A DNA stretch of 9,056 nt from Hyphomonadaceae bacterium UBA1001 (GTDB lineage Bacteria > Pseudomonadota > Alphaproteobacteria > Caulobacterales > Aquidulcibacteraceae). The DNA lies in the NCBI GenBank assembly GCA_002291875.1, contig DBAV01000170.1, positions 1,075 to 10,130 of the forward strand, given 5' to 3'. Positions 1-6,634 of this stretch are shown here, in pieces (position 1 is the stretch's first letter; each line of letters opens with the position of its first letter). The notes below the pieces were generated by a model, which ran no database searches, had not been told where the DNA came from, and saw nothing but the letters and a program-made list of their open reading frames with translations. The translations under genes were made by a program, and so were the position numbers.

Positions 1-309
1 CTGGCCGAGCGCGCCCGCGCGCGCCGTCTGCGCCCCGAGGAATACCAGGGCGGCACCTTCTCGATCTCGAACCTCGGGATGTTCGGAATCCGCCAGTTCG
101 CCTCGATCATCAACGAGCCGCAGGCGTGCATCCTGTCGGTGGGGGCCGGCGAAAAGCGTCCGGTGGTGCGCGGCGACCAGCTGGCGATCGCCACCGTGAT
201 GACGGTGACGCTGACCTGCGATCACCGCGCCGTCGATGGAGCGATCGGGTCGGCCTTCCTGGGCGCCTTCCGCAGCTTCATCGAGGATCCGGTGACGATG
301 CTGGCATGA
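1..309 (+). CDS. pdhC: Dihydrolipoamide acetyltransferase (E2 of pyruvate dehydrogenase), C-terminal fragment
   Basis: This is the last 102 residues of the E2 acyltransferase; the lipoyl and E1/E3-binding domains lie before the window. E2 transfers the acetyl group from its lipoyl arm to CoA in the cytosolic pyruvate dehydrogenase core. The fragment is open from base 1 and ends in TGA at 307-309. It shows the typical 2-oxoacid dehydrogenase catalytic-domain run: FSISNLGMFGIRQFASIINE, then the catalytic DHRAVDG motif (DHRxxDG consensus) at bases 220-240, about 23 codons before the stop. The stop overlaps the next start as ATGA. I call it the pyruvate-specific E2 rather than the 2-oxoglutarate or branched-chain E2 because GMFGIRQF is the pyruvate-type signature and because lpd and lipA follow. 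That assignment is from family knowledge. The 5' truncation is only the window edge. Confidence 0.95.
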   Translation: MAERARARRLRPEEYQGGTFSISNLGMFGIRQFASIINEPQACILSVGAGEKRPVVRGDQLAIATVMTVTLTCDHRAVDGAIGSAFLGAFRSFIEDPVTMLA

Positions 310-953
310 TGCTGTTCGACACCGAAATCTTTCTTGCCGCCTTTGCGACGCTCTTCGTGGTCATCGACAGCCCCGGCGTGGCGCCGGTCTTTGCCTCGCT
401 GGTCCAGGACGCCCCGCGTGACTATGCGCGCCGCATGGCGATCCGTGCCACCATCATCGCAACCGTGGTACTGTTGGGCTTTGCGTTCGGTGGCCAGTTC
501 CTGCTGGGCGCCATGGGGGTGTCGCTGGATGCCTTCCGGGTGGCAGGCGGGGTTCTGCTGTTCCTGATCGCGGTGGACATGGTGTTCGAGACCCGCACGC
601 GGCGCCGCGAGGCGCGCGTCGAGGAGGTCAAGGCGCATGAGCGCGAGATCGGCCACCTCGAGGACATCTCGATCTTTCCCATTGCCATCCCGATGATTTC
701 CGGGCCCGGCGCAATCGCGGCGGTGATGCTGGCCATGGGCGACCAGCAGGGTAATCTGGGCGGGCAGATCAGCGTGCTGGCGGCCATGGCGATCTGTCTG
801 GGGATCGCGCTGGCGATGCTGCTGGGCGCAGCCAGGCTGATGGGTTTCATGGGGGCGTCGATCGCCTCGACCGTCACCCGCATTTTCGGTGTGATCCTGG
901 CGGCGCTGGCCGCGCAGTTCGTGCTGGACGGGGCACGGCCCTTCTTTGCGTGA
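306..953 (+). CDS. MarC family integral membrane protein
   Basis: This 215-residue hydrophobic protein matches the usual size of the MarC (UPF0056) family, whose members have six membrane helices in the inner membrane. About six hydrophobic segments are visible, near residues 7-29, 45-68, 72-94, 120-142, 155-180 and 190-210. A highly charged loop (about 95-118, rich in Arg and Glu) separates the two halves. Family-like motifs are DSPGVAPVF in the first helix pair and FPIAIPMISGPGAI opening the second half. Family function is poorly known; the historical link to multiple antibiotic resistance is not generally accepted, so no substrate is assigned. The ATG at 306 overlaps the pdhC stop by 4 bp, and a second ATG follows at 309. 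I see no strong ribosome-binding site, so translation is probably coupled to pdhC. It sits inside the pyruvate dehydrogenase operon, between E2 and E3, with no evident biochemical reason. Confidence 0.9.
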   Translation: MMLFDTEIFLAAFATLFVVIDSPGVAPVFASLVQDAPRDYARRMAIRATIIATVVLLGFAFGGQFLLGAMGVSLDAFRVAGGVLLFLIAVDMVFETRTRRREARVEEVKAHEREIGHLEDISIFPIAIPMISGPGAIAAVMLAMGDQQGNLGGQISVLAAMAICLGIALAMLLGAARLMGFMGASIASTVTRIFGVILAALAAQFVLDGARPFFA

Positions 954-957
954 GGAG
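951..957 (+). promoter_or_regulatory. Ribosome-binding site of lpdA, overlapping the upstream stop codon
   Basis: TGAGGAG at these bases contains GAGGAG, placed 4 nt before the ATG at 962. Its first three bases are the stop codon of the MarC gene. It decides the lpdA start: the in-frame GTG at 950 would lie upstream of this site, so 962 is preferred. The arrangement fits coupled translation of the two genes. Confidence 0.75.
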
Positions 958-961
958 TTCG

Positions 962-2371
962 ATGTCCGAGCTTGATGTCGTGGTGATCGGTGGCGGGCCT
1001 GGTGGCTATGTCGCAGCAATCCGGGCCGCCCAACTGGGGATGAAGGTGGCGCTGGTGGAACGGGCGCAGCTGGGCGGGGTGTGCCTCAACTGGGGATGCA
1101 TACCGACCAAGGCCCTGCTGCGGTCGGCCGAGGTCCACCATCTGGCCTCTCACGCCTCATCCTTCGGTCTCGAGACCGGGCCGGTGCGGATCGACCTGCC
1201 GGCAATGGTCGAGCGATCGCGCAAGGTGGCCGGCCAACTCTCTCGCGGCGTGCAGTTCCTGATGAAGAAGAACGCCGTGACCGTCATTGCCGGTGAGGCG
1301 CGCCTCGAGCCGGCAAGCTCGGCTCCGCGCGTCATCGTGCGATCCGCTGACGGCAAGGACAGCGAGCTGTCCGCCCGCCATGTGATCCTGGCCACCGGTG
1401 CGCGCGCGCGCACCGCCCCCGATGTCGGCCTGGTGCCCGATGGCGGCGCGATCTGGACCGCGCGTGAGGCGATGGTGCCCGACCAGGTGCCCGAACGCCT
1501 GGTCGTGGTGGGCTCGGGCGCCATCGGGATCGAGTTCGCCAGCTTCTTTGCCACGCTGGGGTCGAAGGTCGAGGTCGTCGAGATGCTCGACACCATCCTG
1601 CCGGCCGAGGACGCCGAGATTTCAGCGCTTGCCCGCAAGGCGTTCGAGCGCCAGGGCATGCGCTTCCGCACCGGTGCCAGGGTCACGCGGACCACCGTCG
1701 GCGCCAGCGGCGTGACGATCGACTTGCAGGACCGCACGGGCGCCCAGCACACCCTGACGGCGGACCGTGTGATCGTCGCCATCGGCATTGTGGCGAACAT
1801 CGAGGGCCTGGGGCTTGAGGCCCTGGGGGTAACCCTCGACCGTGGCCATGTCGCCACCGACCCGGTCGGGCGGACCAATGTGGAAGGGCTCTATGCGATC
1901 GGTGACGTGGCTGGCGCGCCCTGGTTGGCACACAAGGCCTCGCACGAAGGGATTGCCTGCGCCGAGGCGATCGCCGGCAAGGGTGACGGCCACCACGAAC
2001 GGCCTTTGATCCCAGGCTGTACCTATTCCATGCCCCAGATCGCCAGCGTCGGCATGACCGAAGCGGCCGCGGTGGCCGCCGGACATGAAGTCAAGGTTGG
2101 CCGCTTTCCCTTCGTGGCGAACGGCAAGGCCATCACGCTGGGCGACACCGAGGGACTGGTGAAGACCGTCTTCGACGCCCAGACCGGGCAATTGCTGGGC
2201 GCGCATCTGGTCGGCGCCGAAGTGACCGAGCTGATCCAGGGCTTCACCATCGCGATGCAGCTGGAAACCACCGAGGAAGACCTGATGCGCACCGTTTTCC
2301 CGCACCCGACCCTGTCGGAAATGATGCATGAGAGCGTGCTTGCGGCCTATGGGCGCGCGCTGCACGTCTGA
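962..2371 (+). CDS. lpdA: Dihydrolipoyl dehydrogenase (E3)
   Basis: This 469-residue FAD flavoprotein has the usual E3 length. It reoxidises dihydrolipoyl groups on E2 and passes electrons to NAD+. In order it shows the FAD-binding GGGPGG near residues 10-15, the redox-active disulfide C41-LNWG-C46 followed by IPTK, and the NAD-binding GSGAIG at 184-189. ATNVEGLYAIGD-like FAD-contact residues appear before the dimerisation domain (YSMPQIASVGMTE, from about 350). The catalytic His448-Glu453 lies within FPHPTLSEMMHE. There is no N-terminal lipoyl domain. CLNWGC in place of CLNVGC is, from family knowledge, common in alphaproteobacterial E3 proteins. The start at 962 is chosen for its GAGGAG site and because SELDVVVIGGGPGG gives the normal N-terminus. 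It lies between the MarC gene and lipA in the same direction, and is probably cotranscribed with pdhC as the E3 for that complex. Confidence 0.97.
   Translation: MSELDVVVIGGGPGGYVAAIRAAQLGMKVALVERAQLGGVCLNWGCIPTKALLRSAEVHHLASHASSFGLETGPVRIDLPAMVERSRKVAGQLSRGVQFLMKKNAVTVIAGEARLEPASSAPRVIVRSADGKDSELSARHVILATGARARTAPDVGLVPDGGAIWTAREAMVPDQVPERLVVVGSGAIGIEFASFFATLGSKVEVVEMLDTILPAEDAEISALARKAFERQGMRFRTGARVTRTTVGASGVTIDLQDRTGAQHTLTADRVIVAIGIVANIEGLGLEALGVTLDRGHVATDPVGRTNVEGLYAIGDVAGAPWLAHKASHEGIACAEAIAGKGDGHHERPLIPGCTYSMPQIASVGMTEAAAVAAGHEVKVGRFPFVANGKAITLGDTEGLVKTVFDAQTGQLLGAHLVGAEVTELIQGFTIAMQLETTEEDLMRTVFPHPTLSEMMHESVLAAYGRALHV
1396..1415. repeat. 20-bp perfect GC palindrome inside lpdA
   Basis: CGGTG, then five CG dinucleotides, then CACCG: a perfect inverted repeat with no spacer, containing a run of alternating purine and pyrimidine. 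It encodes the Gly-Ala-Arg-Ala-Arg-Thr stretch after the conserved ATG motif of E3. Such alternating CG runs can adopt Z-DNA or a hairpin in principle. In a genome this GC-rich it is most likely a product of codon use. Confidence 0.5.
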
Positions 2372-2425
2372 GACACCTCGTCACCCGTCCTTGTCAGCCG
2401 TCGCAACGCAGGCCATCTCGATCCC

Positions 2426-3394
2426 ATGCCGACCCTGCTCGACACGAGAACCCCGTCCGAGCTGCGCCATCCCGAAAAGCGCAATCGTCCGGACAGCCCC
2501 ATCCAGCGCAAGCCCGAATGGATCCGGGTGCGCGCACCGTCCGGTCCGGGCTATGCACAGACCCTTTCGATCGTCCGTGAAAACCGCCTGACGACGGTCT
2601 GCGAGGAGGCGGGCTGTCCCAACATCGCCGAATGCTGGTCGCAGAAGCACGCCACCATGATGATCATGGGCGAGGTCTGCACCCGGGCCTGCTCGTTCTG
2701 CAATGTCCGGACAGGGCTGCCCTCACCGCTCGACGATGACGAGCCGCGACGTGTGGGTGATGCTGTTGCGCGGATGGGCCTGAGCCATGTGGTCATCACG
2801 TCGGTCGATCGTGACGACCTCGAGGACGGGGGTGCAGACCATTTCGCCCGCACGATCGCGGCGATCAGGGCGGCAAGCCCCGGCACCACGGTCGAGGTGC
2901 TGACCCCGGATTTCCTGCGCAAGGCGGGCGCCGCCGAACGGGTGATCGATGCGGCCCCGGACGTGTTCAACCACAATCTGGAAACCGTGCCACGGCTTTA
3001 TCTCTCGATCCGTCCAGGCGCACGCTATTATCATTCCCTGCGCCTGCTCGAACGCGTGAAGGAGCGCGCGCCCGATCAGTTCACCAAGTCCGGCATCATG
3101 GTGGGCCTGGGCGAAACCCGTCAGGAAGTCATGCAGGTCATGGACGACATGCGCTCTGCCGGCATCGATTTCATCACCATCGGGCAATATCTCCAGCCCA
3201 CACGAAAGCACGCCGTCGTCGACCGTTTCGTCACCCCCGAAGAATTCGAGGGCTATGCGGTGGCCGCCCGCGCCAAGGGCTTTCTGATGGTGTCCGCCTC
3301 GCCCCTGACCCGCTCGTCGCATCACGCCGGTGACGATTTTGCCCGGCTGAAGGCGGCGCGTATTGCCGCCAAGGGCCAAGGAGGCGCGTCATGA
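2426..3394 (+). CDS. lipA: Lipoyl synthase (radical SAM)
   Basis: LipA inserts two sulfur atoms into octanoyl groups on E2-type proteins, making the lipoyl cofactor used by the upstream E2/E3 pair. At 322 residues it has the family's normal length. It carries all iron-sulfur ligands: auxiliary-cluster cysteines C59, C64 and C70 in [12 protein letters not shown], radical-SAM cysteines C85, C89 and C92 in CTRACSFC, and the C-terminal RSS motif (296-298), whose serine ligates the auxiliary cluster. RSSHHAG replaces the enteric RSSYHA, as I recall for alphaproteobacteria. The N-terminal RHPEK...[11 protein letters not shown] is also typical. The ATG at 2426 follows a 54-bp gap after lpdA (2372-2425), in which I see no hairpin terminator. 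The ribosome-binding site is weak (an AGG about 13 nt upstream). No lipB is present in the window, so the octanoyl donor step is encoded elsewhere. Confidence 0.97.
   Translation: MPTLLDTRTPSELRHPEKRNRPDSPIQRKPEWIRVRAPSGPGYAQTLSIVRENRLTTVCEEAGCPNIAECWSQKHATMMIMGEVCTRACSFCNVRTGLPSPLDDDEPRRVGDAVARMGLSHVVITSVDRDDLEDGGADHFARTIAAIRAASPGTTVEVLTPDFLRKAGAAERVIDAAPDVFNHNLETVPRLYLSIRPGARYYHSLRLLERVKERAPDQFTKSGIMVGLGETRQEVMQVMDDMRSAGIDFITIGQYLQPTRKHAVVDRFVTPEEFEGYAVAARAKGFLMVSASPLTRSSHHAGDDFARLKAARIAAKGQGGAS
3378..3384 (+). promoter_or_regulatory. Strong ribosome-binding site for the RatA/Coq10-like gene
   Basis: AAGGAGG, a near-perfect Shine-Dalgarno sequence, sits 6 nt before the ATG at 3391, inside the last codons of lipA. 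It is the strongest canonical site I see on the plus strand. It suggests that the small downstream protein is translated efficiently in its own right despite the 4-bp overlap with lipA. Confidence 0.85.
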
Positions 3395-3876
3395 CGCCGG
3401 TCCGCGTTGAGCGTGTGGTGGCCTTCACGCCTGCGGCCATGTTCGAGCTGGTCAGCGACGTGAAGCGCTATCCCGAGTTCATCCCGTGGGTGCGCTCGAT
3501 GCACCTCAAGACCGAGTTCCGCCAGGGCGCGGACTGGGCCGGGGTGGCCACCGCCGAGGTCGGCTTCAAGGGGCTGTCCGAGCGGTTTTCGACCCGCGTG
3601 CTGGCCTCGGCCGGCGAGCGGACAGTGCTGGTGTCGCTTGTCGACGGCCCGTTCCGCCACCTGTCGAACCGCTGGGTGTTCCAGGATCATCCCGACGGGT
3701 GCCGCATCCTGTTCGAGCTGGCCTACGAGTTCCGCAATCCGATCCTTCAGGCCCTGGCGCGTGCGAACACGCGCATCGCCAGCGAAAAGATCATCGCGGC
3801 CTTTCTGGCCGAGGCCCGCCGCCGCGCCAGCCCCGCCGCGCCAGGCGCCATTCCGGGTTCACAGCTGCCCGCGTAG
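3391..3876 (+). CDS. Coq10/RatA family START-like protein
   Basis: This 161-residue protein belongs to the polyketide-cyclase/START-like family that includes yeast/human Coq10 and E. coli RatA. Family features are the early [27 protein letters not shown] (about residues 28-35), and a C-terminal half with [14 protein letters not shown] followed by the ELAYEF strand and a long amphipathic C-terminal helix. The fold is a helix-grip with a hydrophobic cavity; Coq10 proteins bind ubiquinone and support respiration. Automatic annotation often says 'type II toxin RatA', but no antitoxin gene is beside it, and in alphaproteobacteria a quinone-binding role is more plausible. That preference is inference. 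The ATG overlaps the lipA stop (ATGA), and AAGGAGG precedes it. The last 18 bp overlap the convergent cinA gene. The terminal Ala/Pro/Gly-rich tail looks unstructured. Confidence 0.88.
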   Translation: MTPVRVERVVAFTPAAMFELVSDVKRYPEFIPWVRSMHLKTEFRQGADWAGVATAEVGFKGLSERFSTRVLASAGERTVLVSLVDGPFRHLSNRWVFQDHPDGCRILFELAYEFRNPILQALARANTRIASEKIIAAFLAEARRRASPAAPGAIPGSQLPA

Positions 3877-4347
3877 CATGTCCAGCGCGACCGCGACGCT
3901 GGCCATGCGGATTTCCGACCGCCCCAGCGGGCCGAACATCTGCATCCGGTGAAGGATGGGGCGGTTGGCGCGTGCGCTTGCAAAGTGCACCAGCCCCACG
4001 GGCTTGGTTGCGGTACCCCCGCCCGGCCCGGCAATCCCCGTGACCGAGATCGCGATGTGGGCATTGGCCGCGCGCAGGGCCCCTTCGGCCATGGCACGCG
4101 CCACCGGCTCGCTGACCGCCCCGCAGTCGAGCAGCATGTCGGTCGGCACGCCCAGAAGGTCGGTTTTCGCGCTGTTGGAATAGGTCACGAACCCGCGCTC
4201 GAACACGGCCGATGAGCCGGCCACCGATGTCAGCAGCGCCGCCACCAGCCCGCCCGTACAGCTTTCGGCCGTCACGATGCGCAGGCGCGCCTGTTCGGCG
4301 TCGGCGACCAGCAGGCGCGCGGTGTGCAGCAATCCCTCGTCGAACAT
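3859..4347 (-). CDS. pncC: Nicotinamide-nucleotide amidase, stand-alone CinA C-terminal domain
   Basis: PncC deamidates nicotinamide mononucleotide to nicotinate mononucleotide, recycling pyridine nucleotide in the cytosol. The 162-residue product corresponds to the CinA C-terminal domain only, without the MoaB-like N-terminal half, a form widespread in proteobacteria. Conserved motifs are TAESCTGG (26-33, with the catalytic Ser29), YSNSAK (56-61), GAVSEPVA (76-83) and SVTGIAGPGGG (101-111). The start at 4347 is chosen because nine bases abutting it match the 16S anti-Shine-Dalgarno tail. ATGs at 4362 and 4392 would add 5 or 15 residues lacking family similarity. The 3' end overlaps the convergent Coq10/RatA-like gene by 18 bp. 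The divergent neighbour starts about 13 bp away. In the alphaproteobacterial order I know, this gene usually sits next to ispDF on the same strand; here another gene intervenes. Confidence 0.93.
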   Translation of the reverse strand: MFDEGLLHTARLLVADAEQARLRIVTAESCTGGLVAALLTSVAGSSAVFERGFVTYSNSAKTDLLGVPTDMLLDCGAVSEPVARAMAEGALRAANAHIAISVTGIAGPGGGTATKPVGLVHFASARANRPILHRMQMFGPLGRSEIRMASVAVALDMLRGQL

Positions 4348-4356
4348 GATCACCTC
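4348..4356 (-). promoter_or_regulatory. Extended ribosome-binding site of pncC
   Basis: On the minus strand the nine bases GAGGTGATC directly precede the ATG at 4347. They are an uninterrupted complement of the 16S rRNA 3' tail (GAUCACCUC), which places the GAGG core 5 nt from the start, a normal spacing. This is strong evidence for the chosen start over the two upstream ATGs. Confidence 0.8.
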
Positions 4357-4360
4357 GGGC

Positions 4361-6634
4361 ATGGATGGGCCAGCTGGTCCGGGCCGGCGCACCGGTGGGG
4401 GATGGGTGGTGGTGGTACTGCTTTACGCCGCGACGATCGGGCTGTCCGCAGCCCTCCTGTTCACGCTGCAGCCGATGTTCGCAAAGCTGACGCTCCCGCT
4501 CCTGGGCGGTGCGCCGTCGGTGTGGAACACCGCAATGGTGTTCTATCAGGCGATGCTGCTGGCCGGGTACGCCTATGCGTTCGCGCTGTGCCGTCTGCCC
4601 TCGCGAAGGGTGCAGGTTGGCGTGCATGCAGCGCTGGCGCTCTCCACACTGGTGTTCCTGCCGCCGGTGGTCAGCCCATGGCTGGGCAGTCCCGATCCGT
4701 CCGCGCCGGTGGCCTGGCTGATCGGTACGATGGCGGTCTCGATCGGCGCGCTGTGCCTCTTGATGTCTGCAACCGCGCCTCTGGTCCAGCATTGGTATGC
4801 CGGTCTGGAGCGCCCGGGTTCGGACAACCCCTATGTGCTCTACGCCGCCTCAAACCTTGGAAGCTTTGGGGCGCTGGCGGCCTATCCGCTGCTGGTCGAG
4901 CCCATGCTGGGTGCATCGGCGCAGGTGGCATGGTGGTCCGCCGTCTTTGTCGGCTTCCTCGCGGCGCTGCTGGGGGCAGGGGTGCTCTATGCATCGCGGC
5001 AGCCACATCCGGCGCATTCCTCCCGGCCCGTGGCGGACGCAACCAGCCCCGCAGCGCCCATTCCGTGGCTGACCAAGCTGAGGTGGACCGCGCTTGCAGC
5101 AGTTCCCTCGGGCCTGCTGCTGGCGGTGACCGGCCATATCGCAGCCGACATTGCCTCAGCGCCCCTTCTGTGGGTCGTGCCGCTGGCGCTTTATCTGCTG
5201 ACCTTCGTGTTCGCCTTCGCCGATCAGCGGGCGCGCCTGCTGCCATGGGCCAGCCTGGGTGCGGGCGTGTGTGCGCTTGTATTGCTGGCGCCGCTGCGCG
5301 GATCGGGCATTGAATGGACGTGGGCGCTGTCGCTGCACCTGCTGGGATTTTTCATCATCGCATCGGCGCTGCACGGCCGGCTGGCGGCGGCGCGCCCACC
5401 CGCGGCCCGCCTGACCGAGTTCTACCTGTGGCTTGCCTTGGGCGGGGTGATCGGCGGGGCCATCACGGCGCTGCTGGCCCCGGTGGTGTTCGATGATGTC
5501 CACGAATATCCCCTCCTGCTGGTGCTCGCCCTGGCGCTGCTGGTCCGCACGCCCGCAAGGCGCGTCGGGGCAAGGATTGGCGCTGGCGTGGCAGGGCTGG
5601 CCCTGCTGGCAGTGGGCAGCGTCCAGCTTTTGTTTCCCGATCTGTTGTCCGCGACGGGCGGCATCGGGGGCCGGCCCGCGGTCATTGCTGGCGCGGTCCT
5701 GGCAGGGCTTGCCCTTGCGGGGCGCCCCATCATCCTGGCCTGCATTGGCGCGGGGCTTGCGGCCCTGGTGTTCGCCCTGGGTCGTCCCGACCAGCCCATC
5801 GCCCAGGAACGCAGCTTTTTTGGTGTCCTGCGGGTGACGGACGATGCCCAGGGCTTGCGCAGGCTAGACCATGGCACGACCATCCACGGCATTCAGTCCA
5901 CCCGTCCGGGCGAGGAGCGCCTGCCGATGGCCTATTATGGGCCGGCCACGCCCATCGCCCGGGCCATCCGCGCCGTCCAGGACAGCACGCCGGGTGCACG
6001 GGTCGGGATCGTGGGGCTGGGCACCGGAGCGAGTGCCTGCTGGGCCCGGCCGGGCGAGCGCTGGACGTTCTTCGAGATCGATCCGGCGGTGCGTGACCTG
6101 GCCTTCGATCCGGCGGTGTTCAGCTTTCATGCGCTGTGCACGCCAACAGCTCCGGTGGTCATGGGCGATGCGCGCCTCACCCTTCAGCAAAAGCCCGAGA
6201 ACGCCTTTGATGTGCTGCTGATCGACGCGTTCTCGTCGGACATGGTGCCCACGCACCTGATGACGCAGGAGGCCATGCGCATCTATCTGTCGCGCATATC
6301 CGAACGCGGAATCGTCATCCTGCACGTGTCGAACCGCATGATGGCGCTGGAAGGGGTGGCGGGCGACGTGATTGGCGCCATCGGCGCACATGCGCTGGTG
6401 CGCGAGTTCACCGCCACCTCGGCACGCGACCGTTCGGGTTACAATTTCGGGACGGATGCGGTCGTCGTGGCGCGCTCGGCGCAGGCACTGGCCCTCTTCG
6501 ACACCGAGCGTTGCGTGTTCGACGAACAGCGTGACTGCTGGCGCCCGGTACGCGCCCTGGGCCAGCGGCCGTGGAGCGACGACCACAGCAATGTGCTGGG
6601 CGCGATCATCGCCAAGCGTCAGGGCATGAACTGA
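4361..6634 (+). CDS. Polytopic membrane protein fused to a spermidine-synthase-like domain
   Basis: The product is about 757 residues in two parts. Residues 15-485 hold a dozen or more hydrophobic segments, for example near 15-36, 55-77, 117-139, 188-212, 268-288, 320-340 and 355-378, with LQPMFAKLTLPLLGG early. Residues 488-757 form an aminopropyltransferase/methyltransferase-like Rossmann domain: HGTTIHGIQ (504-511), GLGTG (552-556), an acidic FFEID (570-574), MGDAR (601-605) and IDAFSSDMVPTHLMTQE (from 621). This matches what databases call fused MFS/spermidine synthase. The YHE motif and closely spaced DxxD of true SpeE are not seen (YYGP, and D622/D627 five apart), so polyamine synthesis is not assured and the substrate is unknown. 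The start is uncertain: ATG 4361 lacks a clear ribosome-binding site, the frame is open upstream (ATG 4346, 4277), and GTG 4406 at the first helix follows a G-rich stretch. The 3' end overlaps ispDF by 16 bp. Confidence 0.85.
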   Translation: MDGPAGPGRRTGGGWVVVVLLYAATIGLSAALLFTLQPMFAKLTLPLLGGAPSVWNTAMVFYQAMLLAGYAYAFALCRLPSRRVQVGVHAALALSTLVFLPPVVSPWLGSPDPSAPVAWLIGTMAVSIGALCLLMSATAPLVQHWYAGLERPGSDNPYVLYAASNLGSFGALAAYPLLVEPMLGASAQVAWWSAVFVGFLAALLGAGVLYASRQPHPAHSSRPVADATSPAAPIPWLTKLRWTALAAVPSGLLLAVTGHIAADIASAPLLWVVPLALYLLTFVFAFADQRARLLPWASLGAGVCALVLLAPLRGSGIEWTWALSLHLLGFFIIASALHGRLAAARPPAARLTEFYLWLALGGVIGGAITALLAPVVFDDVHEYPLLLVLALALLVRTPARRVGARIGAGVAGLALLAVGSVQLLFPDLLSATGGIGGRPAVIAGAVLAGLALAGRPIILACIGAGLAALVFALGRPDQPIAQERSFFGVLRVTDDAQGLRRLDHGTTIHGIQSTRPGEERLPMAYYGPATPIARAIRAVQDSTPGARVGIVGLGTGASACWARPGERWTFFEIDPAVRDLAFDPAVFSFHALCTPTAPVVMGDARLTLQQKPENAFDVLLIDAFSSDMVPTHLMTQEAMRIYLSRISERGIVILHVSNRMMALEGVAGDVIGAIGAHALVREFTATSARDRSGYNFGTDAVVVARSAQALALFDTERCVFDEQRDCWRPVRALGQRPWSDDHSNVLGAIIAKRQGMN

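Noticed and set aside
950..961. GTG at 950 as the lpdA start
   Set aside because: It precedes the GAGGAG ribosome-binding site and adds four residues not typical of E3. ATG 962 fits spacing and family length.
222..1153. Long minus-strand open frames opposite marC and lpdA (222-1019 and 422-1153)
   Set aside because: Their products are Arg/His/Pro-rich with no family motif. They lie opposite clearly conserved genes and arise because GC-rich DNA has few stops.
2372..2425. 54-bp gap between lpdA and lipA as a terminator or promoter
   Set aside because: I see no stem-loop with T-run and no clear -35/-10 pair. It is most likely a simple operon spacer.
3391..4347. The RatA-like gene plus the adjacent gene as a toxin-antitoxin pair
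   Set aside because: The neighbour is PncC, a metabolic amidase on the opposite strand, and there is no RatB-like protein. The context is respiratory/lipoate metabolism.
3791..4792. Minus-strand 333-residue open frame overlapping pncC and the membrane-fused gene
   Set aside because: It overlaps pncC in another frame and has low-complexity Arg/Gly/His composition. Motif-bearing genes already explain both segments.
4324..5313. Plus-strand 329-residue open frame in a second frame of the membrane-fused gene
   Set aside because: It is rich in Arg, Ala and Gly with no membrane segments or motifs. The other frame continues into a recognisable Rossmann domain.
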